NCBI GenBank assembly: GCA_943323705.2
Contig: CALPIT020000177.1
Location: 1 to 5,309 of the forward strand
DNA: 5,309 nucleotides
Direction of reading: 5' to 3'
DNA from: Streptomyces griseus
Lineage (GTDB): Bacteria; Bacteroidota; Bacteroidia; Chitinophagales; Chitinophagaceae
The notes below the pieces were generated by a model that was given only the letters and a program-made list of their open reading frames with translations, was not told the origin of the DNA and did not search any database. The position numbers and the translations under genes were made by a program. Positions 1-5,207 of the stretch are shown here, one piece after another (within the stretch, counting starts at the first letter, position 1; every line of letters begins with the position of its first letter).

Positions 1-1
1 A

Positions 2-814
2 ACAGATGATAATTTCAGAGATGCCGCTATTGATTGGGAATTTACTGATAACCGTGTTAAAGATTCTGTATTACCACTTTTTGATGAATTTGATATTGTT
101 ATCACACAAGGATTTATAGGAGCCACCGATGAAAATGAAAGCACAACTTTAGGAAGAGAAGGCAGTGATTATTCGGCAGCCATTTTTGCGAATTTGCTAA
201 ATGGAGAATCAGTGACCATTTGGAAAGATGTAGATGCGGTGATGAGTGCCGATCCCAAAAAATATCCCGATGCCTCTATTTTAAACGAATTGAGTTTCAC
301 CGAAGTGATTGAAATGGCTTACTATGGCGCTCAGGTCATTCATCCAAAAACCATCAAGCCGCTTCAAAATAAAAATATTCCTTTATTGGTCAAAAGCTTT
401 CTTGACCCTAGCTTAAAAGGTACCGTCATCAGCAAGGCCATCAGTAAAAACTTACCGCCCATTATTGTAAACAAGGAAAAACAGGTGATGATTCAATTCA
501 AATCCAAAGATTTTTCATTTGTGGATGACAAGCCGGTTCAGGAATTGCATGAATTATTCCAGCAAATAAGATTGCGTCCGAATGTATCTCAGCACACGGC
601 GATTTCATTGATATGTTGCTTCGACGACCATGCTGAAAAAATCGATCAACTGGCAGCAGCTGCTTCTGAAATTTTTGATGTGGAACTGGAAAGAAATTTA
701 TCGATGCTTACCATCAGACATTACACAGATGAAAAAATCGATAACTTAACAAAAGGGAAACAAATCTTACTAGAACAGAAAACAATTACAACTGTTCAGA
801 TGATCATGAGGTAA
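2..814 (+). CDS. lysC: Aspartate kinase (monofunctional), 5'-truncated by the window edge
   Basis: Aspartate kinase phosphorylates L-aspartate, the first committed step toward lysine/diaminopimelate, threonine and methionine, in the cytoplasm. The frame is open from base 2, so the true start is upstream; 270 residues are visible where the family usually has about 420-450. Numbering from base 2, the kinase core shows TQGFIGATDEN (35-45), the nucleotide-binding signature TTLGREGSDYSAA (48-60), then WKDVDAVMSADPK, which matches the conserved kDVdGvytaDP motif. EMAYYGAQVIHPKTI is the conserved end of the catalytic domain. From about residue 156 to the end lies a regulatory region compatible with two ACT domains, with no homoserine dehydrogenase domain fused behind it. 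A frame beginning at TTG 194 is only an internal part of this gene. Feedback inhibition by lysine or threonine is likely from the family but cannot be assigned from sequence alone. The lysC symbol is the conventional choice for a monofunctional enzyme. Confidence 0.93.
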   Translation, partial: TDDNFRDAAIDWEFTDNRVKDSVLPLFDEFDIVITQGFIGATDENESTTLGREGSDYSAAIFANLLNGESVTIWKDVDAVMSADPKKYPDASILNELSFTEVIEMAYYGAQVIHPKTIKPLQNKNIPLLVKSFLDPSLKGTVISKAISKNLPPIIVNKEKQVMIQFKSKDFSFVDDKPVQELHELFQQIRLRPNVSQHTAISLICCFDDHAEKIDQLAAAASEIFDVELERNLSMLTIRHYTDEKIDNLTKGKQILLEQKTITTVQMIMR

Positions 815-815
815 A

Positions 816-1583
816 TTAATTGATAACGTATTCCCCTCTTCTGTTCACCAAGATTACAGGTAGTTCTTTATTGAACTCAAAATAATCGAACACTTCGCGG
901 ATGTTTTTATTGAAATGTTTCAAATAAGCATTGTCTTTGATGGTATTGTTCAAATACTCAAGTGAAGTATGGTTATTGTATCTCACCGGAAAGATGTGTA
1001 CCGGTATAAATTCCTGTCCTTGAATCTTAGCAGCCGAAGCAATTACATACAATTCTTCAATAGGTTCATCGGTAATGGCGATACAACCCGTAGAAACACA
1101 GTTTCCATGAATGTAGATAGAACCGCCCGGTTTTACAGAATCACTCAAAATTCGGTCTGATGCATTTGGGTAATTTATACCTAAAGACAAATGATAGTTA
1201 CTATTGGGATTAAATTCGTTTACGTGGTAAAATCCCTCTGGTACCTGATAATCACCTTCCATTCTTTTCGGACCCATGGTACCACTTTGCATGCAAATTT
1301 TATAAGACTTAAACAATCTGAATCTATTTGAAGTGTCTGCTTTTACCCAAACTTCAAGTTGACGATCGTATTTAAATGATCTGATATAAATAGATGTTGG
1401 TGGCCAACTGAGGTTTTTTTTCTGAAATTGTTTAATAACAGAATCTTCAGTTTTGGATAAAATGGCAGCAATACGATAAGCAGCTTTGTTGTTGCCAAAA
1501 TATGCATATTGTGAAAAAGCAAAAGTTGACAGCATCAAACTGAATACCAATAGAATCGGATATTTAATTTTTAAGTTTTTCAT
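816..1583 (-). CDS. Secreted YafK-type L,D-transpeptidase-fold (YkuD) protein
   Basis: A 255-residue exported protein of the YkuD/L,D-transpeptidase fold, YafK (COG3034) subgroup. Residues 1-24 form a signal peptide: basic MKNLKIK, a hydrophobic stretch, and probable cleavage after FAFS before Gln25. There is no lipobox cysteine. The catalytic motif is IHGNCVSTGC (158-167), with His159 and nucleophile Cys167. YafK-type landmarks precede it: KICMQSGTMGPKRMEGDYQVPEGFYHV (95-121, described by its GPK-EGD-PEGFY core) and SLGINYPNASDR (133-144). This subgroup includes E. coli YafK/DpaA, which removes lipoprotein Lpp from peptidoglycan rather than making crosslinks, so hydrolase and transpeptidase activity are both possible. 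About 55 residues follow the core and look unremarkable. The ATG at 1583 is chosen because the signal peptide begins there; no Shine-Dalgarno is visible. Its stop lies one base from the convergent aspartate kinase stop. The family call is firm; the reaction is not. Confidence 0.9.
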   Translation of the reverse strand: MKNLKIKYPILLVFSLMLSTFAFSQYAYFGNNKAAYRIAAILSKTEDSVIKQFQKKNLSWPPTSIYIRSFKYDRQLEVWVKADTSNRFRLFKSYKICMQSGTMGPKRMEGDYQVPEGFYHVNEFNPNSNYHLSLGINYPNASDRILSDSVKPGGSIYIHGNCVSTGCIAITDEPIEELYVIASAAKIQGQEFIPVHIFPVRYNNHTSLEYLNNTIKDNAYLKHFNKNIREVFDYFEFNKELPVILVNRRGEYVIN

Positions 1584-1600
1584 TACAGGTATAAAACGCT

Positions 1601-1630
1601 TTTCTCTACAAATTATTATTTAGAGAGAAA
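1601..1630. repeat. Inverted repeat upstream of the YafK-like gene
   Basis: TTTCTCT at 1601-1607 is matched by AGAGAAA at 1624-1630, two 7-bp arms around a 16-bp AT-rich centre, ending 18 bases before the start codon of the minus-strand gene. It could be an operator-like site or a 5' UTR hairpin, but 7-bp arms in AT-rich DNA can arise by chance. No good TAnnTTTG box could be fixed here; the closest text on the minus strand, ATAATTTG, has two mismatches. Confidence 0.3.
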
Positions 1631-1666
1631 AATTTCAGTTTTCATTAATCTAGCCATCCTTTTTAC

Positions 1667-1692
1667 GCAACGTCCCTTTCAGGAGACATTGC
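1667..1692 (-). other. Hairpin between hppD and the YafK-like gene
   Basis: Read on the minus strand, GCAATGTCTC pairs with GGGACGTTGC to give a 10-bp stem (two G-U pairs) around a 6-base loop. The two wobble positions would be C-A mismatches on the plus strand, so the fold favours minus-strand RNA, the transcribed direction of both flanking genes. It is followed by an A-rich rather than a T-rich tract, so it is not a standard intrinsic terminator. It lies 86 bases past the hppD stop and could be a 3'-end or processing structure. Confidence 0.35.
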
Positions 1693-1707
1693 TGAGAAGT
1701 GTGGCTA

Positions 1708-1734
1708 TCCAGCTTATCTAGCTTATCCATCTTA
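1708..1734. repeat. 9-bp imperfect tandem repeat, three copies
   Basis: Three consecutive 9-mers, TCCAGCTTA, TCTAGCTTA and TCCATCTTA, lie in the gap downstream of hppD. Copies differ by one base from the first. No function is evident; it resembles other low-complexity noncoding repeats in this window. Confidence 0.6.
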
Positions 1735-1777
1735 CCTTATTCTTATTTACACACAAAATCCACAACAAATTGAAAAT

Positions 1778-2908
1778 CTATAAATTACCTCTCATACCCT
1801 GCTCTCTTTCCAGTGCCTCAAACAAAGCTTTAAAGTTTCCTTTTCCAAAACTTTTTGCGCCTTTACGTTGGATGATTTCGAAAAATAAAGTCGGCCTGTC
1901 TTCCAGCGGTTTGCTGAAAATTTGCAATAAATAACCCTCTTCATCTTTGTCGATTAAGATTCCAAGTTCACTCAAAGGAGCCAAATCTTCATCAATTTTA
2001 CCCACCCTGTCGAGTACCGTTTCGTAATAACTATTGGGGACTTTTAAGAAATCAATGCCTCTGTTTTGTAAATCAGTTACGGTTTCAATAATATTATTAG
2101 TTGCCAATGCCACATGTTGTACCCCTTCGCCATTGTAAAAATCAAGAAATTCTTCTACCTGACTTTTCTTCTTTCCTTCTGCCGGCTCGTTGATAGGAAA
2201 CTTAACAAAGCCATTTCCATTGCTCATTACTTTACTCATCAAAGCTGAATATTCAGTAGAAATATCCTTATCATCAAAAGACAAGATATTTTTAAAACCC
2301 ATCACCTCTTCATAAAACTTAACCCAAGGATTCATTTGATTCCAACCTACATTACCCACGCAATGATCTACATATAATAAGCCTGTTGAAGACGGATTAT
2401 AAGATGATTCCCATTTTCTAAAGCCAGGCATAAAAACGCCTTTGTAATCTTTTCTTTCTACAAAAAGATGAACTGTATCTCCGTAAGTGTGAATACCGCT
2501 TAAAACTACTTTTCCATTTTCATCTTCTTTTGTTGTGGGCTCCATATAAGATTTTCCACCTCTTGACGTGGTTTGTTGCCAAGCATCGGTTGCGTCATCA
2601 ACCATTAAAGCCAATACTCTCACGCCATCACCATGCTTATATATATGATCAGCAATGGCATTGTTTGTTTTTAAAGGTGTAGTCAACATAAACGTCAACT
2701 TGTTTTGTCTGATGACATAACTTACTCTATCCATCATGCCCGTTTCTGGTCCGGCATAAGCCAAAGACTGAAAGCCAAAAGCTGTTTTGTAAAAATGAGC
2801 AGCCTGTTTGGCATTTCCGACATAAAACTCAATGTAATCTGTTCCTCCTAATGGAAGAAAGTCAACATTTTCAGTTAGATTTTTTTCCGGTGCTACTGTA
2901 GTTTGCAT
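1778..2908 (-). CDS. hppD: 4-hydroxyphenylpyruvate dioxygenase
   Basis: A cytoplasmic non-heme Fe(II) enzyme that converts 4-hydroxyphenylpyruvate and O2 to homogentisate and CO2 in tyrosine degradation. The 376-residue length is normal for the bacterial family. Two vicinal-oxygen-chelate domains are visible: an N-terminal one starting at DFLPLGGTDYIEFYVGNAKQ (16-35), and a catalytic one from about 176. The Fe ligands fit His182 (LLYVDHCVGN), His265 (GVQHVALATNN) and Glu344 (LFFEIIQR). The substrate-site stretch KFPINEP (236-242), the LLQIFSKP segment (327-334) and the C-terminal FGKGNFKALFEALE helix (354-367) are all typical. Hydroxymandelate synthase is the main look-alike, but the C-terminal segment favours HPPD. 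The ATG at 2908 places the first domain at the usual offset. No homogentisate dioxygenase or other tyrosine-pathway gene is adjacent, so it appears to be transcribed alone, divergently from purK. Confidence 0.96.
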   Translation of the reverse strand: MQTTVAPEKNLTENVDFLPLGGTDYIEFYVGNAKQAAHFYKTAFGFQSLAYAGPETGMMDRVSYVIRQNKLTFMLTTPLKTNNAIADHIYKHGDGVRVLALMVDDATDAWQQTTSRGGKSYMEPTTKEDENGKVVLSGIHTYGDTVHLFVERKDYKGVFMPGFRKWESSYNPSSTGLLYVDHCVGNVGWNQMNPWVKFYEEVMGFKNILSFDDKDISTEYSALMSKVMSNGNGFVKFPINEPAEGKKKSQVEEFLDFYNGEGVQHVALATNNIIETVTDLQNRGIDFLKVPNSYYETVLDRVGKIDEDLAPLSELGILIDKDEEGYLLQIFSKPLEDRPTLFFEIIQRKGAKSFGKGNFKALFEALEREQGMRGNL

Positions 2909-2948
2909 AAAAATTAAATTGAAGTTGCAGCATTTTCATCTTTGCATC

Positions 2949-2977
2949 GAAATTGATACAAATTAAAGCTTGTCAAA
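2949..2977 (-). promoter_or_regulatory. Candidate hppD promoter
   Basis: On the minus strand, TTTG (2977-2974) is followed after 17 bases by TCAATTTC (2956-2949), which matches 6 of 8 positions of the Bacteroidota TAnnTTTG -7 box. Initiation would fall near 2943 and give a leader of about 35 AT-rich bases before the ATG at 2908. The match is imperfect, so this is tentative. Confidence 0.33.
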
Positions 2978-3000
2978 GTTAGGATTTCTCGGAGAAAATG

Positions 3001-3039
3001 AAATAATTAATAAGAAAGTAAAAATAAGGAATAAGGAAG
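3001..3039 (-). repeat. AT-rich repeat module, inverted copy of 5152-5190
   Basis: The reverse complement of this 39-bp stretch matches 5152-5190 at 37 of 39 positions; both read CTTCCTTAT then a TTATTTTTACTTTCTTATT core. Although the sequence is simple, the long specific match with two substitutions marks it as a related repeat copy rather than chance AT richness. It lies in the long gap between hppD and purK. Confidence 0.8.
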
Positions 3040-3051
3040 CCTCACCCCCGA

Positions 3052-3072
3052 CCCCTCTCCAATAGAGAGGGG
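3052..3072. repeat. C-rich/G-rich palindromic repeat
   Basis: CCCCTCTC (3052-3059) and GAGAGGGG (3065-3072) form a perfect 8-bp stem with a 5-base loop. The surrounding text (CTCACCCCCGACCCC before, GGAGC after) resembles a dispersed intergenic palindrome family I recall from many bacterial genomes, including Bacteroidota. There is no T-run on either side, so it is not a classical terminator. Confidence 0.6.
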
Positions 3073-3152
3073 AGCAATGAGAAATAACGACTATCTCTGC
3101 GAAACCTCTTTTCCTCCCTTCTCCGCGGTAAAACAATTCGTAGCCCCCTCAG

Positions 3153-3167
3153 TCCCCCAAAGGGGGA
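3153..3167. repeat. CCCCC-AAA-GGGGG hairpin repeat
   Basis: TCCCCC (3153-3158) and GGGGGA (3162-3167) form a 6-bp stem around an AAA loop, preceded by TAGCCCCCTCAG. This matches a common Bacteroidota intergenic hairpin repeat as I remember it. No adjacent T-run is present. The preceding stretch 3098-3140 (GCGAAACC..CCGCGGTAAAACAATTCG) looks like a degenerate further module of the same mosaic. Confidence 0.55.
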
Positions 3168-3180
3168 AATGAAAACATTT

Positions 3181-3233
3181 GCGACTTAGCCTCATTGCGA
3201 ACCTTGCGTGAAACCAATTCGTGAATTCGTGGC
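3181..3233 (-). repeat. Dispersed repeat module, inverted copy of 5196-5248
   Basis: The reverse complement of this 53-bp stretch matches 5196-5248 at 49 of 53 positions, and its inner 41 bases match 4982-5022 with four differences. It contains the 16-mer CCACGAATTCACGAAT, found once here on the minus strand (3217-3232) and three times on the plus strand near the window end (5067, 5197, 5293). The module carries a duplicated 8-mer, ACGAATTC/ACGAATTG. No open frame or transposase is associated. Confidence 0.9.
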
Positions 3234-3245
3234 AGCTCTCATAAA

Positions 3246-3258
3246 CCCACGAAGTGGG
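3246..3258. repeat. Small CCCAC-GAA-GTGGG hairpin
   Basis: CCCAC (3246-3250) and GTGGG (3254-3258) form a 5-bp stem with a GAA loop, followed by AAATGA. The 3153-3167 hairpin is also followed by AAATGA, suggesting a related design. The GTG at 3254 opens a frame into purK, but that extension is not real coding sequence. Confidence 0.5.
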
Positions 3259-3270
3259 AAATGATAATAA

Positions 3271-3302
3271 TCAAATTACCAAATTATCAAATTACCAAAT
3301 TA
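3271..3302 (+). repeat. Four 8-bp tandem units abutting the purK promoter box
   Basis: TCAAATTACCAAATTA occurs twice in perfect tandem (3271-3286, 3287-3302), and each copy is itself two 8-mers differing in the first base (TCAAATTA, CCAAATTA). The last two bases of the array are the TA that begins the TATCTTTG box. The array fills the spacer and the -33 region, where no TTTG or TTG element can be found. Confidence 0.9.
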
Positions 3303-3308
3303 TCTTTG
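3301..3308 (+). promoter_or_regulatory. purKE promoter -7 box (TAnnTTTG)
   Basis: TATCTTTG is a perfect match to the Bacteroidota housekeeping -7 consensus TAnnTTTG and ends five bases before the purK ATG at 3314. Initiation a few bases downstream would place the transcript start at or just before the start codon, giving a leaderless or nearly leaderless purK message. No -33 TTTG lies at the expected distance, so other upstream contacts may matter. Confidence 0.7.
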
Positions 3309-3313
3309 CCCCC

Positions 3314-4441
3314 ATGAAAAAAGTAGGCATCTTAGGCGGCGGTCAACTCGGTAGAATGTTATTACAAGTTGCAGCCAATTATCCCGTTGAAACCTATATA
3401 CTTGAAAATGATGCCCACTGCCCTTCCGCTCATTTATGCCACCATTTTACAAAAGGAGATATCACCAGTTTTGAAGATGTATATCAATTCGGAAAGCACC
3501 TCGACGCTATCACCATTGAAATTGAAAATGTAAATGTTGATGCATTGGAAAAATTGAAATCAGAGGGTGTTGATGTATTTCCAGATCCTGCTGCTTTGAG
3601 AATCATCAAAAACAAAATCGAGCAAAAACAATTTTACGATAAACATCAGATCCCTACCAGCCCTTTTGTCATCACAAATTCTATTGCAGAATTGAAATCA
3701 AACAGCCACTTATTTCCGGCTGTTCATAAAATAGGAAATGGCGGTTATGATGGAAAAGGTGTTCAGGTTATTAAAAATGAATCAGACTGCGATAAAGGCT
3801 TTGATAGTCCTGCAGTACTTGAAAAAATGGTTGCTATAAAACAGGAAATTGCCATTACTGTTGCCATTAGCGCTAGCGGACAAACCGCCATTTATCCTCC
3901 TGTGGATATGGTTTTTGATCCGATGCTGAATTTGTTGAGTTATCAGATTTGTCCGGCCGAATTGCCACAAGCTGTTTTCTGGAAAGCCGAAGCCATTGCT
4001 ATTAATGCTGTAAAAAACTTAAAAAGTGCAGGCTTATTTGCCGTTGAAATGTTTACAGATAAAGACGGCAATGTACTTCTCAACGAGATCGCCCCTCGCG
4101 TTCATAACAGTGGGCATCATTCAATTGAAGGAAATTATTGCAGTCAGTTTGATATGATGTGGAGAATCATTCTTGGATACCCTTTAGGCAATACCAAAAC
4201 CATTTTACCTTCAGCCCTGTTGAATATCCTTGGCGATATTGGTCATGATGGAGAAGCGCATTACGATGGACTTGAAGAAGTATTGAAAATGGATAATGCC
4301 TTCGTACATATATATGGTAAGAAACAAACAAAACCAGGCAGAAAAATGGGGCATGTAACCATTATTAGTAATGAAAAACAGGATTTGTTACATAAGGTGA
4401 ATAAGATTAAAAACAGTTTGTTTGTTCGTACAAAAAACTAA
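3314..4441 (+). CDS. purK: N5-carboxyaminoimidazole ribonucleotide synthase (ATP-grasp)
   Basis: PurK makes N5-CAIR from AIR, bicarbonate and ATP in de novo purine synthesis, in the cytoplasm. The 375-residue product begins with the family N-terminus MKKVGILGGGQLGRML. The ATP-grasp region has HKIGNGGYDGKGVQVI (138-153), equivalent to the conserved GGYDGKG loop, and LLNEIAPRVHNSGHHSIEG (255-273). In that motif Val263 replaces the usual proline of APRPHNSGH. The end carries HIYGKKQTKPGRKMGHVT (332-349), the PGRKMGH signature of the C-terminal domain. A GTG at 3254 would add 20 residues translated from the tandem-repeat promoter DNA, so the ATG at 3314 is preferred. No Shine-Dalgarno is present, as expected for a leaderless message. 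purE follows 47 bases later on the same strand, in the classical PurK/PurE pairing. Confidence 0.96.
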   Translation: MKKVGILGGGQLGRMLLQVAANYPVETYILENDAHCPSAHLCHHFTKGDITSFEDVYQFGKHLDAITIEIENVNVDALEKLKSEGVDVFPDPAALRIIKNKIEQKQFYDKHQIPTSPFVITNSIAELKSNSHLFPAVHKIGNGGYDGKGVQVIKNESDCDKGFDSPAVLEKMVAIKQEIAITVAISASGQTAIYPPVDMVFDPMLNLLSYQICPAELPQAVFWKAEAIAINAVKNLKSAGLFAVEMFTDKDGNVLLNEIAPRVHNSGHHSIEGNYCSQFDMMWRIILGYPLGNTKTILPSALLNILGDIGHDGEAHYDGLEEVLKMDNAFVHIYGKKQTKPGRKMGHVTIISNEKQDLLHKVNKIKNSLFVRTKN

Positions 4442-4461
4442 AAATCCTAACCCACCAAACC

Positions 4462-4479
4462 CTTCTAAACCTTCTAAAC
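4462..4479 (+). repeat. Perfect 9-bp tandem pair in the purK-purE spacer
   Basis: CTTCTAAAC is repeated exactly twice, ending nine bases before the purE ATG at 4489. The 47-bp spacer is pyrimidine-rich and A-rich, with no Shine-Dalgarno and no hairpin, so co-transcription of purK and purE with SD-independent initiation is likely. Confidence 0.7.
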
Positions 4480-4488
4480 TCTACTAAT

Positions 4489-4974
4489 ATGGCACCAACA
4501 ATCGGAATTATCATGGGAAGCGAAAGCGACATGGACGTCATGAAAGGCGCAGCTGAAATGCTACATCAATTTGACATTCCTTACGAAATGACCATTGTTT
4601 CTGCACATCGTACACCCGATAGGATGAGTGAATATGCAAAACAAGCTCAGGGCCGAGGTATAAAAGTTATCATAGCTGGTGCAGGCGGAGCCGCCCATTT
4701 ACCCGGAATGGTTGCTGCAAATACGATTCTTCCTGTAATTGGTGTTCCTGTAAAATCTTCTAATTCTATTGATGGATGGGATTCTGTTCTTTCGATTTTG
4801 CAAATGCCAACCGGAGTACCCGTTGCAACCGTGGCATTGAACGGAGCCAAAAATGCCGGTATCCTCGCAGCACAAATTGTAGCCACATATGATGCAAGTG
4901 TAGCCGCTAAACTTTCAGATTACAAAAAATTGTTGGAAGATCAGGTAATGGAAATGGTGGGTAGGGTTAAATAG
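4489..4974 (+). CDS. purE: N5-carboxyaminoimidazole ribonucleotide mutase (class I PurE)
   Basis: PurE moves the carboxyl group of N5-CAIR to carbon to give CAIR, directly after PurK. The 161-residue length is normal for a class I enzyme, which acts as an octamer in known relatives. Visible motifs are IIMGSESDMDVM (7-18, phosphate/ribose binding), SAHRTPDRM (38-46) with His40 as the presumed catalytic histidine, AGAGGAAHLPGMVAANT (63-79), IGVPVKSS (84-91) and the DSVLSILQMPTGVPVATVA stretch (98-116). The adjacent purK supports class I mutase rather than class II AIR carboxylase. It shares the transcript from the purK promoter. Noncoding repeat DNA begins only seven bases after its stop codon. 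Nothing in the sequence suggests truncation or fusion. Confidence 0.97.
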   Translation: MAPTIGIIMGSESDMDVMKGAAEMLHQFDIPYEMTIVSAHRTPDRMSEYAKQAQGRGIKVIIAGAGGAAHLPGMVAANTILPVIGVPVKSSNSIDGWDSVLSILQMPTGVPVATVALNGAKNAGILAAQIVATYDASVAAKLSDYKKLLEDQVMEMVGRVK

Positions 4975-4981
4975 GCTGCCG

Positions 4982-5083
4982 CGAATTGGTTTCACGCAAA
5001 GCTAGCAATAAGGCTAAGTCGCAATGATTATATTTTATGATTTTCCTTCGGAATTTTTTTAGATAGCCACGAATTCACGAATA
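4982..5083 (+). repeat. 102-bp direct repeat, copy A
   Basis: This stretch matches 5208-5309 at 99 of 102 positions without gaps, offset by 226 bases. The three differences cluster at 5004, 5010 and 5014; the remaining 69 bases at the 3' end are identical. Copy A starts GCCGCGAATTGG, which looks like the GCCACGAATTCACGAATTGG edge of the inverted copy with one 8-bp unit missing. The interval has no plausible open frame. Confidence 0.97.
5043..5060 (+). terminator. Weak candidate intrinsic terminator for purKE
   Basis: TTCC (5043-5046) and GGAA (5050-5053) can form a 4-bp stem with a TTC loop, followed by seven Ts (5054-5060), about 69 bases after the purE stop. The stem is short for an intrinsic terminator. 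The same structure recurs in copy B at 5269-5286, so it belongs to the repeat rather than to purE. Confidence 0.3.
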
Positions 5084-5207
5084 TTTTTGTTCGGTGTTTG
5101 GCGTTTGGCGTTAACTGAACCGATATGCAAATTTCACGAAGCCTACTGCCACTTCCTTATTTCTTATTTTTACTTTCTTATTATTTATTTTAATAACCAC
5201 GAATTCA
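5084..5207. other. Noncoding spacer between the direct repeats, itself built of repeat modules
   Basis: The spacer holds a perfect 7-bp tandem pair, GTTTGGC at 5096-5102 and 5103-5109, bracketed by TCGGT and ACCGA (a possible 5-bp stem). After that comes the AT-rich module 5152-5190 and the left edge of the CCACGAATTC module. No gene or RNA could be recognised in it. Confidence 0.65.
5152..5190 (+). repeat. AT-rich repeat module, inverted partner of 3001-3039
   Basis: This 39-bp stretch matches the reverse complement of 3001-3039 at 37 of 39 positions. It sits six bases before the CCACGAATTC module, whereas in the hppD-purK gap the two modules are about 140 bases apart and in a different order, showing that the modules assort independently. 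Confidence 0.8.

Noticed and set aside
969..1160. A 63-codon open frame on the plus strand
   Set aside because: It lies antisense within the well-supported YafK-like gene, including its catalytic motif region, and the translation shows no recognisable domain.
2937..2944. CATCTTTG on the plus strand as a second promoter toward purK
   Set aside because: It has one mismatch to TAnnTTTG, no TTTG at -33 spacing, and no gene starts behind it within 300 bases.
2909..3313. Riboswitch or structured leader RNA for purK
   Set aside because: The purK promoter box lies immediately at the start codon, so little or no leader exists, and the hairpins upstream look like dispersed repeats rather than a purine aptamer.
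3782..3970. A 62-codon open frame on the minus strand
   Set aside because: It is antisense to the purK ATP-grasp domain and its product looks like a reverse-strand shadow with no family features.
4647..4886. A 79-codon open frame on the minus strand
   Set aside because: It is antisense to the conserved purE core; its length comes from the constrained codons of purE.
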